From NCBI RefSeq assembly GCF_900182585.1, contig NZ_FXTM01000009.1, positions 1-62,027 on the forward strand: DNA of 62,027 bases, in the 5' to 3' direction. The notes below the pieces were generated by a model. That model made no database searches. It worked only from the letters and a program-made list of their open reading frames with translations, and had not been told where the DNA came from. The translations under genes and the position numbers were made by a program. Source of the DNA: Balnearium lithotrophicum (lineage in GTDB: Bacteria > Aquificota > Aquificia > Desulfurobacteriales > Desulfurobacteriaceae). This document shows, piece by piece, positions 42,697-54,396 of this stretch; within the stretch, counting starts at the first letter, position 1; every line of letters starts with the position of its first letter.

Positions 42697-44205
42697 ATGC
42701 AGATTAGAGCAGAGGAGATATCTGAACTAATAAGAAAGCAGATTGAGGAGTTTGAGGCATCTGTAAACTTGGATGAGACCGGTATTGTTATCAAGGTTGG
42801 AGACGGAGTTGCAAGGGTCTACGGACTTGAAAACGTCGAGTACGGAGAAGTTGTAGAGTTTGAGGACGGAACCGAGGGAGTTGCCTTCAACCTCGAAGAG
42901 GACAACGTAGGTGTTGTTCTCTTGGGAGAAGGAAAAGGGATTGTTGAAGGCGGTAAGGCAAAGAGAACAGGAAGAATCCTTGATATGCCCGTTGGCGATG
43001 GCCTCATTGGAAGGGTCTTAGACCCCCTTGGAAATCCCATTGATGGTAAGGGAGATATTGAATTTGTAGAGAGAAGAGCTGTTGAGCGTATTGCTCCAGG
43101 TATTGTAACTAGAAAGCCCGTTCACGAACCTCTTCAAACGGGAATTAAAGCGATAGATGCCCTCATTCCAATTGGAAGGGGACAGAGGGAATTAATCATT
43201 GGTGATAGGCAAACTGGTAAAACAACAATTGCAATAGATACGATTTTGAACCAGAAGAGGGAAAACGTTATCTGTGTTTACTGTGCCGTAGGTCAGAAGC
43301 GTTCAACTGTTGCTCAAACGGTTCAACTTCTAAAAGAACTTGGGGCTATGGACTACACAATCGTTATTTCTGCTACAGCTTCCGACCCTGCTTCACTTCA
43401 GTACTTAGCACCCTACGCTGCATGTACAGTTGCCGAGTATTTCAGGGATACAGGAAGGGCTGCTTTAATCATCTATGACGACCTCTCAAAACAGGCTGTT
43501 GCTTACCGTGAAATGTCACTCCTCTTGAGACGTCCTCCTGGACGTGAAGCTTATCCTGGTGACGTTTTCTACCTTCACTCAAGGCTTCTTGAAAGGGCTG
43601 CCAAGCTTAACGATGAGCTTGGAGCAGGTTCATTAACAGCTCTACCAATAGTTGAGACTAAGGCTGGAGATATCTCTGCTTACATTCCAACAAACGTTAT
43701 CTCAATTACAGACGGACAGATTTTCCTCGAAACTGACCTTTTCTACAAAGGTCAAAGGCCAGCTATCAACGTAGGTCTTTCCGTTTCAAGGGTTGGTGGT
43801 GCAGCTCAGATTAAGGCCATGAAGCAGGTTGCAGGAAAGTTAAGACTTGAGCTTGCCCGTTATAGGGAACTTGAGGCATTTGCTCAGTTTGCATCAGACC
43901 TTGACCCTGCAACAAGGGCTCAGCTTGAGAGGGGAAGGAGGATGATGGAGCTCCTAAAACAACCCCCTCACAAGCCAATTCCTGTTGAAAAGCAGATTGT
44001 TGCATTTTTTGCAGCAATTAATGGTTACCTTGATGACATTCCTGTTGAGGCTGTTAACAAGTTTGAATGGGAACTGTACGCCTTTATGGATGCAAAGTAC
44101 TCTGATGTTCTTCAAGGAATCTTAGAGAAGAAGCAACTTGACGACGAGTTAACCGAAAAGCTCCACAAAGCAATCAAGGAGTTTAAGGCTACGTTTACAG
44201 CCTAA
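42697..44205 (+). CDS. atpA: F-type ATPase alpha subunit
   Basis: 502-residue non-catalytic nucleotide-binding subunit of F1. The P-loop [13 protein letters not shown] (about 170-182), [17 protein letters not shown], and the family signature near [17 protein letters not shown] (about 367-383) are all present. ATG 42697 after GAGGTG. Full length, no frame problems. Confidence 0.98.
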   Translation: MQIRAEEISELIRKQIEEFEASVNLDETGIVIKVGDGVARVYGLENVEYGEVVEFEDGTEGVAFNLEEDNVGVVLLGEGKGIVEGGKAKRTGRILDMPVGDGLIGRVLDPLGNPIDGKGDIEFVERRAVERIAPGIVTRKPVHEPLQTGIKAIDALIPIGRGQRELIIGDRQTGKTTIAIDTILNQKRENVICVYCAVGQKRSTVAQTVQLLKELGAMDYTIVISATASDPASLQYLAPYAACTVAEYFRDTGRAALIIYDDLSKQAVAYREMSLLLRRPPGREAYPGDVFYLHSRLLERAAKLNDELGAGSLTALPIVETKAGDISAYIPTNVISITDGQIFLETDLFYKGQRPAINVGLSVSRVGGAAQIKAMKQVAGKLRLELARYRELEAFAQFASDLDPATRAQLERGRRMMELLKQPPHKPIPVEKQIVAFFAAINGYLDDIPVEAVNKFEWELYAFMDAKYSDVLQGILEKKQLDDELTEKLHKAIKEFKATFTA

Positions 44206-44219
44206 TAGCGAGGTAAAAA

Positions 44220-46534
<2,315 letters not shown>

Positions 46535-46546
46535 GGGAGAAGATAG

Positions 46547-46972
46547 ATGGCTGCCAAAAAGGGACTGCCTACAGTAATGGATTTTAAACTTGCCTCCTCA
46601 ACAGGTAAACATTACGAGGCAAAGGCTAAAGAGGTATACGTCGAAACGGACGATGGGGACTTAGGAGTTCTTCCCGGACATCAACCTGAGTTCTACTCAA
46701 TAGGTGCTGGGTTTGTTGTCTGTAAAACAGAATCCGGAGAAGAGATTAAAAAGTTAGTTTACAACGGTTTTGTTCAGATTGAGCCTGATGCTGTAAGAAT
46801 AGGTGCTCAGGAAATTTACGAAACCGGAGAAGTAGATATTGAGGCAGTTGAAAAGGAAATAGGAGAGTTGAAGGAAAGGCTCATTAGTTTGAGTGAAGAG
46901 GAGACAGAACAGAGAAGCCAGATAGAACGTGAAATAAGAAGAAAGGAAACTCTCTTAAGGAAAGCCCGCTAA
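46547..46972 (+). CDS. atpC: F-type ATPase epsilon subunit
   Basis: 141-residue regulator of F1. The beta-sandwich (about 10-95) contains GDLGVLPGHQPEFYSIGAG in part (LGVLPGHQP, YSIGAG), and the C-terminal helix hairpin is rich in Glu and Arg. This ends the operon; the a and c subunit genes are not here, as in other Aquificota where they sit elsewhere. The stop codon is in the loop of the terminator hairpin. Confidence 0.95.
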   Translation: MAAKKGLPTVMDFKLASSTGKHYEAKAKEVYVETDDGDLGVLPGHQPEFYSIGAGFVVCKTESGEEIKKLVYNGFVQIEPDAVRIGAQEIYETGEVDIEAVEKEIGELKERLISLSEEETEQRSQIEREIRRKETLLRKAR

Positions 46973-46990
46973 GGGCTTTCCTCTTTCTTA
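46958..46990 (+). terminator. Terminator of the ATPase operon
   Basis: AGGAAAGCCC (46958-46967), loop GCTAA, GGGCTTTCCT (46973-46982), then CTTTCTTATT. A ten-base stem with the atpC stop codon in the loop. Confidence 0.9.
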
Positions 46991-47302
46991 TTCCCTTCTA
47001 AACTTATACCAGATTACTGCCCCTCCCACCAAACCTCCAACTAAAAAGGCTAAGGATGTCAGTAAAATCCAATTTGCCTTAGATTGTGGAAGTCTGTTTT
47101 CAACCTTAGGTATCTGGTGAGGTGCCAAACCTGGATATATCTCATAGACCTTTCCCGTATTTGTCTTTATCTTTACAACCTCAACTACCTTTCCATTAAC
47201 TTGCTTATAGGATATCCAGGCCTCAACAGGCTTTTCTTCAGAAAAACCTTGGTTAAAAATTAGTAGAATAAACAATACTAGAGTTACAAAGATTTTTCTC
47301 AT
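46988..47302 (-). CDS. Small exported or membrane protein of unknown function
   Basis: About 104 residues. The N-terminal hydrophobic segment (MRKIFVTLVLFILLIFNQGFS) is a signal peptide or anchor. A short soluble part (KPVEAWISYKQVNGKVVEVVKIK) follows, then a C-terminal membrane helix (WILLTSLAFLVGGLVGGAVIWY) and a basic tail. No family is recognised. The start is placed at the ATG following GGTGGTGAA; the ORF continues nine codons further upstream. It is convergent with atpC and divergent from the permease gene. Confidence 0.6.
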   Translation of the reverse strand: MRKIFVTLVLFILLIFNQGFSEEKPVEAWISYKQVNGKVVEVVKIKTNTGKVYEIYPGLAPHQIPKVENRLPQSKANWILLTSLAFLVGGLVGGAVIWYKFRRE

Positions 47303-47337
47303 TTCACCACCCTTAAAAAATTTTATCATGAGGGATT

Positions 47338-48663
47338 ATGGAAGGAAAAAAGCTTTCCCTTTGGCAGGCCGTTGCAATGGCGGTCGGAACCATGATAGGA
47401 GCAAGTATATTTTCAATTTTTGGCTATGGAGTAAAAATAGCCGGAAATGGACTTCCCATTGCCTTCTTTATTAGTGGTATCTACGCTCTAATGGTAGCTT
47501 ACTCCTATGCCCACTTAGGTCGTAAGTATGTTTCAAATGCCGGCCCTATAGCCTTTATTCAAAAAGCTTTTGGAAATACCGTTTGGGTTGGAGCTCTCTC
47601 CATTTTAATGTGGTTCAGTTACGTAGTTGCCATCTCGCTTTTTGCAATAAGTTTCGCTGGATACCTTTTACCACTAATTCACTTGAACTATCCAACTCTA
47701 CACACTGTGACTGAGGTCTTCGTCGTAGCTTTTTTTGGAGCTCTATCCTACTTTGGAGGTTCAAGGGCTGTAGGAAAGTTGGAGTTCTGGATAGTTTCAC
47801 TGAAGTTAACGATACTCCTACTTTTCATAGTAGCAGGTTTGAAGGTCCTTCACATAGATTACCTTAAACCTCAGATATCACAGAGTTATCTAAAGGGAAT
47901 ACTTAACGCCTCTGTTATTTTCTTTCTGTCCTACATGGGTTTTGGCCTTGTAACAAACATAAGTGAGAATTTGGAAAATCCCTGGAAAAACGTTCCAAGG
48001 GCTATCTTCATAAGCATATTTATTGTAATGTTTGTCTACGTTGGAGTTTCCGTATCGGCAATCGGAGCTCTACCAACTGAAGAGCTAATTAAGTACGCCG
48101 AGAATGCCCTTGCAGTTGCTGCAGAACCGATGTTGGGCAAGTTTGGCTTTGTTCTCTTGAGCCTGGGAGCTCTCATAAGCATATCATCCGCTCTCAACGC
48201 TACTATATACACTGGAGCAAACGCCTCTTACGCCCTAATGAGGGATGGATACATTCCCGTTCCCCACTACTTAGTTGAAAGAAAGTGGTTAGGAGAGCAC
48301 TTAGGATTGTACATTACAAGTAGCTTGGGTCTCCTCTTCGCTCTGCTTTTCAATGTAACCTCTGTGGCATCCATCGTAAGCATAGTAACGTCCGTTCTCT
48401 ACATAGGCGTTATACTCTCCCACCTTAAACTGTGGGAGAATGTTGGTGGAAGAAGAGGTTTAATCTTTTTCAATCTTATCGTTATAACGTTTGTAGTTTT
48501 TCAAATACTCACTTTCCAGTTTAAGAGCAGTAAACTAACCTTCTATACAACCATTCTCCTCTTTCTTACCTCCTTCCTTTTAGAGCTGTTCTACTATGGA
48601 AAGAGGAGGAGAGTCTCTCCTTTCATAAGGACGAAAAAGCTGTTGCACAGTTCAGCAGGTTGA
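47338..48663 (+). CDS. APC-superfamily amino acid permease
   Basis: 441 residues with about 12 membrane segments. The opening AVAMAVGTMIGASIFSIFGYG is the family signature of APC transporters (helix 1), and the FISGIYALMVAYSYAHLG segment (helix 2) and SSALNATIYTGANASYALMRDG (helix 8 region) follow. The substrate is not readable. ATG 47338 with a short leader; C-terminal tail is basic. It is followed by a tRNA. Confidence 0.88.
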   Translation: MEGKKLSLWQAVAMAVGTMIGASIFSIFGYGVKIAGNGLPIAFFISGIYALMVAYSYAHLGRKYVSNAGPIAFIQKAFGNTVWVGALSILMWFSYVVAISLFAISFAGYLLPLIHLNYPTLHTVTEVFVVAFFGALSYFGGSRAVGKLEFWIVSLKLTILLLFIVAGLKVLHIDYLKPQISQSYLKGILNASVIFFLSYMGFGLVTNISENLENPWKNVPRAIFISIFIVMFVYVGVSVSAIGALPTEELIKYAENALAVAAEPMLGKFGFVLLSLGALISISSALNATIYTGANASYALMRDGYIPVPHYLVERKWLGEHLGLYITSSLGLLFALLFNVTSVASIVSIVTSVLYIGVILSHLKLWENVGGRRGLIFFNLIVITFVVFQILTFQFKSSKLTFYTTILLFLTSFLLELFYYGKRRRVSPFIRTKKLLHSSAG

Positions 48664-48681
48664 CTATTTTTAATTAAAAAA

Positions 48682-48757
48682 GCGGGCGTAGCTCAGGTGG
48701 TAGAGCATCAGCTTCCCAAGCTGAGGGTCGCGGGTTCGAGTCCCGTCGCCCGCTCCA
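48682..48757 (+). tRNA. tRNA-Gly (anticodon CCC)
   Basis: 76 bases: acceptor GCGGGCG with CGCCCGC, D-arm TAGCTCAGGTGGTAGA, anticodon stem TCAGC/GCTGA with loop TTCCCAA, so the anticodon is CCC. T-arm GGTTCGAGTCC and an encoded CCA. It starts 18 bases after the permease stop. Confidence 0.96.
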
Positions 48758-48772
48758 TCAACGGAAAGTAAA

Positions 48773-49507
48773 TTGGAGTTAGAAAGGGAAAGAAAAATAG
48801 ATGTTATATTCCTGCTGTTATCCCTAACCATCCACCTGTTGGTTCTCTCCTACATTTCCCTTCATGAGGTATTTTCGGGTAGAGTTTATCAAGTTGTTAG
48901 TTCCGTTCCACTTTCATTCGATACGGACGTTGATTCACAGTTAATAGGCCTAAAGTCGGTAAGGGGTAGTAGAAATGGAGGGACAGAACTAAGAAAACCT
49001 TCCATTTCAAGGGGAGAGGTCTCAAAACAGAGGAAAAGGAGAGGCGGAAACCCCATAGTTTCGAAAAGAAAAACGGGAGCTACAAAGTCATCATCAAACT
49101 TCTCCTACGGAGGGAGCTCCTACTACCGGAGAGTTACCCTTTTAGGTAAGGGGGAGGGAAATAGCCTTTTGAAACTCTCGGCTGATATTTTAGAAGGTTC
49201 TAAAAGTAATCCCGCCATAAAAGCCTCCTCCATTGCTCCCTATCTTATCTATGTAAGGGATTCAATTATGAAAAACTGGAAAGTTCCTTACTATGGGAAG
49301 AGGAAGAAGGGTGAAAGAACAACAGTTGTTCTAACCCTAAGGAGGGACGGAACAGTAGATGAACTTTTAATTAAGGAAATTTCGCCCGACATCACCTTTA
49401 ACAGGTCTGCCGTATCTGCCATATACTCCGTTGGCAGATTTAAGCCCTTCCCTAAAGGGATAAAACAGGAAAAAATTAGGTTGAAGGTGAGCTTTGAGAT
49501 TAAGTAA
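48773..49507 (+). CDS. TonB-like envelope protein
   Basis: 244 residues. One N-terminal membrane helix (about 12-30), a basic, Ser/Gly-rich linker in place of the usual Pro-rich segment, and a C-terminal TonB domain (about 155-244: WKVPYYGKRKKGERTTVVLTL, DGTVDELLI, NRSAVSAIYSVGRFKPFPKG). It may transmit inner-membrane energy to an outer-membrane receptor, though exbB/exbD are not seen here. Start TTG 48773, only 15 bases beyond the tRNA; assignment is good, start is less sure. Confidence 0.75.
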   Translation: MELERERKIDVIFLLLSLTIHLLVLSYISLHEVFSGRVYQVVSSVPLSFDTDVDSQLIGLKSVRGSRNGGTELRKPSISRGEVSKQRKRRGGNPIVSKRKTGATKSSSNFSYGGSSYYRRVTLLGKGEGNSLLKLSADILEGSKSNPAIKASSIAPYLIYVRDSIMKNWKVPYYGKRKKGERTTVVLTLRRDGTVDELLIKEISPDITFNRSAVSAIYSVGRFKPFPKGIKQEKIRLKVSFEIK

Positions 49508-50111
49508 CCCAGAGTTCCTCTTTAGAGTTTCCTCTTTATGGGTGAGGACCCTTAGAATTGAAAAAATATTCCTCTCGGAACCCAAATTTCCGTCAATTGT
49601 TGCCTTCTGGCACGGAAGAATGTTTCTATTACCCTTTGCCCTTAAGGAGTATTCAGATAAGGTTGCTATTTTAATAAGTAGACACAGGGACGGAGAACTC
49701 ATTTCAAACATAGTTGGGAAAATGGGATTTAAAACAATTAGAGGTTCTACAGGTGTAGGAAAGGGGGGAGAGAGAGCTTTTCTGAGGATGGTTGACTGGC
49801 TTGAGAAAGGAGGAGTAGTTGCTATAACTCCAGACGGTCCAAGAGGACCGGTAGAGGTTGTTAAGAGAGGAATAGCAAAACTTTCAATGAAAACAGGAGT
49901 TCCTATCTATCCTCTAACCTTTTCCTCAAGTAGAAAAATTCACCTTAACTCCTGGGATAGGTTCTTAATTCCTCTACCTTTTTCAAGGTGTAAGGTTGTT
50001 TTAGGGAAACCCATACTTCCCGAGAAATTTAAAGATGAAGAGAGTTTGAGAAAAGAAGTAGAATTAAAGCTTCGAAGTTTAATCCGAAAGGTGGATAGGG
50101 GTGAACTATGA
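49494..50111 (+). CDS. DUF374-type lysophospholipid/lipid A acyltransferase
   Basis: 205 residues. HGRMFLLPFAL and ISRHRDGELI hold the acyltransferase-like His-Asp pair (H61... and HRDGE), with the STGVGKGGERAFLRM and TPDGPRGPVEVVKRG motifs of DUF374 proteins. Related proteins transfer acyl chains in the envelope. Start TTG 49494 lies 14 bases inside the TonB-like gene, and its stop overlaps the next gene by four bases. Confidence 0.85.
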   Translation: MRLSNPEFLFRVSSLWVRTLRIEKIFLSEPKFPSIVAFWHGRMFLLPFALKEYSDKVAILISRHRDGELISNIVGKMGFKTIRGSTGVGKGGERAFLRMVDWLEKGGVVAITPDGPRGPVEVVKRGIAKLSMKTGVPIYPLTFSSSRKIHLNSWDRFLIPLPFSRCKVVLGKPILPEKFKDEESLRKEVELKLRSLIRKVDRGEL

Positions 50112-50875
50112 GTAATGTAATCGCAGTTATCTCGGATTACGGACTTAAGGACCATTACGTTGGAACGGTTCACGGTGTTATCTATCAGAACAATCCGGAA
50201 GCTAAAGTAATAGACATTACCCACTTTGTCCGCCCATTTGACGTTGTTGATGGAGCTCTAAAATTGAAGTGGTCCTACAAATACTACCCAATCGGGACCG
50301 TTTTCCTGTGCTTGGTTGACCCAAACCCTAAGGATGAACTGATAATCGTCACGACCGAAAAGTACTTCGTCGTCTGTCCAAACAACGGAATAGGTAGCTT
50401 AATGTTTGAGGAAGAACCGGCAGGGAGTGTCTATAGAATAACGGCAGAGCACTACTTTATCAGTGGCCTTGGAAACTTCAGGGGTAGGAATCAGTTAGCC
50501 CCCATTGCCGCTGAGCTTGCAAGGTTACAGTCTCCAATTTACTTAGGGGAGGAGGTTGAAATTGGTAAACTCAAGAGGTTTAGGTTGCCCGACCCTCAAA
50601 GATTGGGAGAAAATATGTATGAAACCCTTGTCCTTGACGTTGATTACTTTGGGAACCTAATTCTCAATTTCAGATACCAAGGTTCTCTGCCGAAGGAGGT
50701 CGAAATAAACGGGGTCAAGATAACAAACTCCTCCGAAACGTTTAGGGGAGAAAGGAAGGGAGAATTGTTCGTTTCTGTTAATCCTGAAAACTACCTTCAA
50801 GTAGTTGCATACATGGGAAATGCCTCAAAACTTTTGAATGCCACGAGGGGAACAAAGGTAAAAATCTCCTTTTAG
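50108..50875 (+). CDS. SAM hydroxide adenosyltransferase / SAM hydrolase (DUF62 family)
   Basis: 255 residues. Seen are ISDYGLKDHYVGTVHGVI (8-25), DITHFVRPFDV, PIGTVFLCLVDP, the N-GIGSL region and the FHNRNQLAP-like segment RNQLAPIAAELA. This family splits SAM into adenosine and methionine, in some cases the relative of fluorinase; role in the cell is poorly known. It overlaps the acyltransferase by four bases and is followed after ten bases by mnmG. Confidence 0.88.
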   Translation: MSNVIAVISDYGLKDHYVGTVHGVIYQNNPEAKVIDITHFVRPFDVVDGALKLKWSYKYYPIGTVFLCLVDPNPKDELIIVTTEKYFVVCPNNGIGSLMFEEEPAGSVYRITAEHYFISGLGNFRGRNQLAPIAAELARLQSPIYLGEEVEIGKLKRFRLPDPQRLGENMYETLVLDVDYFGNLILNFRYQGSLPKEVEINGVKITNSSETFRGERKGELFVSVNPENYLQVVAYMGNASKLLNATRGTKVKISF

Positions 50876-50885
50876 GGAAGGATAA

Positions 50886-52781
50886 ATGTGGGACGAGGTT
50901 TTTGACGTTATTGTTGTTGGAGCCGGACACGCAGGATGTGAGGCAGCCTTAGCAGCAGCAAGAATGGGATGCAAAACTGCTCTCTTCACAGTTAACGTTG
51001 ACAGAATTGCTGAGATGTCCTGTAACCCTGCCATTGGAGGAATTGCAAAGGGAACAGTTGTGAGGGAGATTGATGCCCTTGGTGGGGAAATGGCAAGAAA
51101 CATAGATGAAACGGGAATTCAGTTTCGGATTCTCAATAAGAAGAAGGGACCTGCCGTTAGAGCTCCAAGGGCTCAGGCCGACAAGGAGGCCTACAGAAAG
51201 AGAATGAGGCAGGTAATTGAGGAAACCGATAACTTAGAGGTTATCCAGCAAATAGTTGATGATATATTAGTTGAAGATGGAAAGGTAAAGGGAGTAGTTA
51301 CCCATATAGGAGCAAGGTACGGAGCAAAGGCCGTTGTTGTAACGGCTGGGACATTTTTGAGGGGAAAAATCTTTATAGGCTTTCAGGAGTTTGAAGGGGG
51401 GAGAATGTGGGAGCCCCCTGCAAACAAGCTTTCAGAGTTTTACGAGAGAAACGGCTTCAGGGTAAGTAGGCTTAAAACGGGAACTCCGACAAGAATAGAT
51501 GGGAGGACTATAGACTTTTCAAAGATGGAGAAGCAGGACGGTGATGAACCTCCTCCTTTCTTCTCCTACTGGACTGAACCAAGGGAAATTGAGCAGATTC
51601 CCTGCTGGCTAACCTACACAACCCCTGAAACCCATAGAATAATAAGGGAAAACCTACATCGCTCTCCAATGTATGGAGAGTGTAAGCTTATAAGTGGTGT
51701 TGGTGTCAGGTACTGTCCATCAATTGAGGACAAGATTGTCAAGTTTCCAGAGAAGGAGAGACACCACGTTTTTGTTGAACCTGAAGGAAGGGACACAGTT
51801 GAGTTCTACCCAAATGGAACGTCAACGAGCCTTCCCTACGATGTTCAGGTTCAGATAATCCGCTCAATTCCAGGGCTTGAAAGTGCAGAAATCATTAGAC
51901 CTGCCTATGCCATAGAGTACGACTTTATAGACCCTACCCACCTCTACCCTACACTTGAGACAAAGCTGATTAAAGGGCTCTTTAACGCAGGTCAGGTAAA
52001 CGGAACGACAGGCTACGAGGAGGCAGCCGGACAAGGTATAGTTGCAGGAATAAATGCTGCTCTCTATGCATTGGGCAAAGATGAAAGGTTCGTTTTAGGA
52101 AGGGATGAGGCATACATAGGGGTTATGATTGATGACCTTGTAAATAAGGGAGTGAGGGAACCCTACAGGCTCTTTACGTCGAGAGCTGAGTACAGACTCC
52201 TTTTAAGGTACGACAATGCAGACTACAGGCTTGCAAAGTACGGCTACAAATTCGGACTTTTAACGAGGGAACAGTACGAAAGGGTAGAGAAAAAGTACGA
52301 AACTGTGAAGGTGTTTATTGAGAAGCTCAAAGAGGTAAAGCTAAAACCTCATGAGGTAAATCCAGTTTTAGAAAGGAACGGTTCAACACCAATTAGTGAG
52401 AGTAAGAGTGCTTATGAGCTTTTAAGAAGGCCGGAAGTAAAATTTGAAGATATCGTCAGGCTTATTCCGTTTGAACTATCTGTTGATGATAAAAAGCTCC
52501 TAAAGGAAATTCTTGAGGAAGTGAAGATTGAAATCAAGTATGAGGGTTACATAAAAAGGCAGTTAGAAGAGGTTAGGAAGTTTAGAAAATTGGAGAACAT
52601 AAAAATTCCAGAGGATTTTGACTACGACGTGGTTCCCATCTCTGTTGAGGAGAGACAGAAACTAAAGGAATTTAAACCGTTAACGTTAGGACAGGCTGCA
52701 AGGTTGGAAGGAATAAGGCCTGCCTCAATTCCCATCCTGGCAGTCTACATAGAGAAGTGGAAGAGGGGAGAGTTACGTTGA
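50886..52781 (+). CDS. mnmG: tRNA uridine-5-carboxymethylaminomethyl modification enzyme MnmG
   Basis: FAD-dependent partner of MnmE that modifies U34 of tRNAs. [18 protein letters not shown] (10-27) binds [21 protein letters not shown]-like RLKTGTPTR and [18 protein letters not shown] are present. 631 residues, normal length. ATG 50886. It overlaps rsmG by four bases (TTGA). Confidence 0.97.
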   Translation: MWDEVFDVIVVGAGHAGCEAALAAARMGCKTALFTVNVDRIAEMSCNPAIGGIAKGTVVREIDALGGEMARNIDETGIQFRILNKKKGPAVRAPRAQADKEAYRKRMRQVIEETDNLEVIQQIVDDILVEDGKVKGVVTHIGARYGAKAVVVTAGTFLRGKIFIGFQEFEGGRMWEPPANKLSEFYERNGFRVSRLKTGTPTRIDGRTIDFSKMEKQDGDEPPPFFSYWTEPREIEQIPCWLTYTTPETHRIIRENLHRSPMYGECKLISGVGVRYCPSIEDKIVKFPEKERHHVFVEPEGRDTVEFYPNGTSTSLPYDVQVQIIRSIPGLESAEIIRPAYAIEYDFIDPTHLYPTLETKLIKGLFNAGQVNGTTGYEEAAGQGIVAGINAALYALGKDERFVLGRDEAYIGVMIDDLVNKGVREPYRLFTSRAEYRLLLRYDNADYRLAKYGYKFGLLTREQYERVEKKYETVKVFIEKLKEVKLKPHEVNPVLERNGSTPISESKSAYELLRRPEVKFEDIVRLIPFELSVDDKKLLKEILEEVKIEIKYEGYIKRQLEEVRKFRKLENIKIPEDFDYDVVPISVEERQKLKEFKPLTLGQAARLEGIRPASIPILAVYIEKWKRGELR

Positions 52782-53398
52782 GCAGGTTAAGGGAGCTCTG
52801 CCAGCTAAACGGAATCGAAATCTCTGATGAGGACGTTAAAAAGTTTGACATTTACAGGGAGCTCCTTAAAAAGTGGGGAAGGAGAATCAATATAACCTCA
52901 ATTCTCAGTGACGATGAGATAGAGGAAAAACACTTTTTTGACTCTCTTTTAGGAATGAAGGCCTTTGAATTGGCAGGGCTACAAATTCACGGTAAAAGGT
53001 TCTGCGATGTGGGCTCCGGCGGAGGATTTCCCGGAGTTCCTCTCTCTATAGTAGTAAAGGATTCTCAATTTACCTTGGTCGAGCCAAGAAAAAAGAGGTG
53101 TGTTTTCTTAGAGGAGGTTGTTAGAAGGCTAAAACTGAAAAATGTAGAGGTTCTATGTTCAAGGATAGAGGACATCAATCACGAGTTTGATTTCCTCTTA
53201 ATGAGGGCAGTAGAGGACCCGAAAAGTGCCGTTAAACTCACAAAACACCTCTTAGAGAGGGGAGCTATCCTCTGTATCTACAGGGGCAAGGAGAAATTTA
53301 GTGAAGAAATCCCTGGATACTATGTTAAAGAGATAATAGTAGAATCTAAAGGAATAAATTTTTTAAGGAGGTTCCTATTTATTAAAAAACAGAGTTAA
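52778..53398 (+). CDS. rsmG: 16S rRNA (guanine-N7)-methyltransferase RsmG
   Basis: About 206 residues. [40 protein letters not shown] (SAM motif) and LRRFLFIKK at the end place it in the GidB/RsmG family. The usual pairing with mnmG is kept. Start is TTG 52778, overlapping the mnmG stop, with GGGGAG upstream; the GTG 21 bases earlier is the alternative. Its end overlaps the convergent AMMECR1 gene by four bases. Confidence 0.94.
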   Translation: MSRLRELCQLNGIEISDEDVKKFDIYRELLKKWGRRINITSILSDDEIEEKHFFDSLLGMKAFELAGLQIHGKRFCDVGSGGGFPGVPLSIVVKDSQFTLVEPRKKRCVFLEEVVRRLKLKNVEVLCSRIEDINHEFDFLLMRAVEDPKSAVKLTKHLLERGAILCIYRGKEKFSEEIPGYYVKEIIVESKGINFLRRFLFIKKQS

Positions 53399-53997
53399 AT
53401 TTTCTCCTCAACAACTTCGCCGTAAGGCTCTAACTCCGTAAATATCTGCCCCTGAAACTTGAAGAACTTACACCTTGGGTCCAACCAGCAGTTTGGAGGA
53501 AGCCCTGCCTTCATGCAGGTTTGAGACAGAAACTCTGTTTCGTTCCATCCCCACTCAACAGGAACCTGCGGAAGTAAAAGTCCACTTGCAAATCCACACC
53601 TAACAATTAGTCCGTCCCTTCCTACCTTTATCCTGTTTGGAAGTTCCTCAGGTGGTGCATCTATTGGTTCAGGAGGCGTTAGTACGGTTACCTCAAAAAC
53701 TAAATTTGGTAGCTCCTCAGGTCTAACAGGGTAGAACCTCGGGTCTCTTGTAGCTGCCGATATAGCGGCATCTATAGTAGCCAAAACCAGGGGCATTACC
53801 GGTTCTGGGTAACCTATGCATCCGCGAAGTTCCTTTCCGGGAAATGTCTTTATCGTAACGAAAACTCCCCTGTTTTCGAAGAGCTCCGGTGGGGTATTTT
53901 CAGGTGGAGCTATCTTAACTCCACTCTTTAGGTACTCTTCAACGGCAGCCCTTGAAAGTTTAACTAAGAAACTTCCCTTTTCTATATCCAAAAGCAT
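53395..53997 (-). CDS. AMMECR1-domain protein
   Basis: 200 residues with the LRGCIGYPEPVMPL motif (near 58-71), DPRFYPVRPEELPNL and KVGRDGLIVRCG, typical of AMMECR1. The family pairs with MEMO and a radical SAM protein in the AmmeMemoRadiSam set, but no MEMO is here and the two radical SAM genes nearby are of other types. ATG 53997 after GGAGGGAG. Confidence 0.9.
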   Translation of the reverse strand: MLLDIEKGSFLVKLSRAAVEEYLKSGVKIAPPENTPPELFENRGVFVTIKTFPGKELRGCIGYPEPVMPLVLATIDAAISAATRDPRFYPVRPEELPNLVFEVTVLTPPEPIDAPPEELPNRIKVGRDGLIVRCGFASGLLLPQVPVEWGWNETEFLSQTCMKAGLPPNCWLDPRCKFFKFQGQIFTELEPYGEVVEEKI

Positions 53998-54020
53998 CTC
54001 TCCCTCCTCATTAAATTAAT

Positions 54021-54395
54021 TTAAAACCTAAAGATAAATTTAAAAAGAGCCATTCCTAAGAGTGTTGCAGATAAACAGAGAAAAACGTTTAAAAGGATGT
54101 TAATTAGAGCGGTAAACCACATTCCTTCCTGAATCAAGACTGTTGTTTCGTAACTGAACGTTGAAAAGGTTGTGAGAGCTCCCAAGAATCCTGTTATAAA
54201 AAAAGCCTTCCACTCTGGGGCTATGAGGTTTTCAAATAAGAGAACCAATAAGCCAATGAGAAAACTTCCTAAAACGTTAACTGTAAGTGTTCCAACGGGA
54301 AATGTTGTTCCTGCCAACTTCTGGGCAAATCCTGATATAAAGAACCTTGAGAGAGCTCCAAAAAAACCGCCAAGTCCTACGTAGAGCCACGTCAA
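54021..54395 (-). CDS. crcB: Fluoride ion channel CrcB/Fluc
   Basis: 124-residue four-helix membrane channel. GGFFGALSRFF (9-19), PVGTLTVNVLGSFLIGL, and TGFLGALTTFSTFSYET (the Phe/Thr signature) are present. It exports fluoride as a dual-topology dimer. TTG start 54395 after AGAGGTG, just beyond the stop of the preceding gene. No fluoride riboswitch is visible ahead. Confidence 0.95.
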   Translation of the reverse strand: MTWLYVGLGGFFGALSRFFISGFAQKLAGTTFPVGTLTVNVLGSFLIGLLVLLFENLIAPEWKAFFITGFLGALTTFSTFSYETTVLIQEGMWFTALINILLNVFLCLSATLLGMALFKFIFRF

Positions 54396-54396
54396 T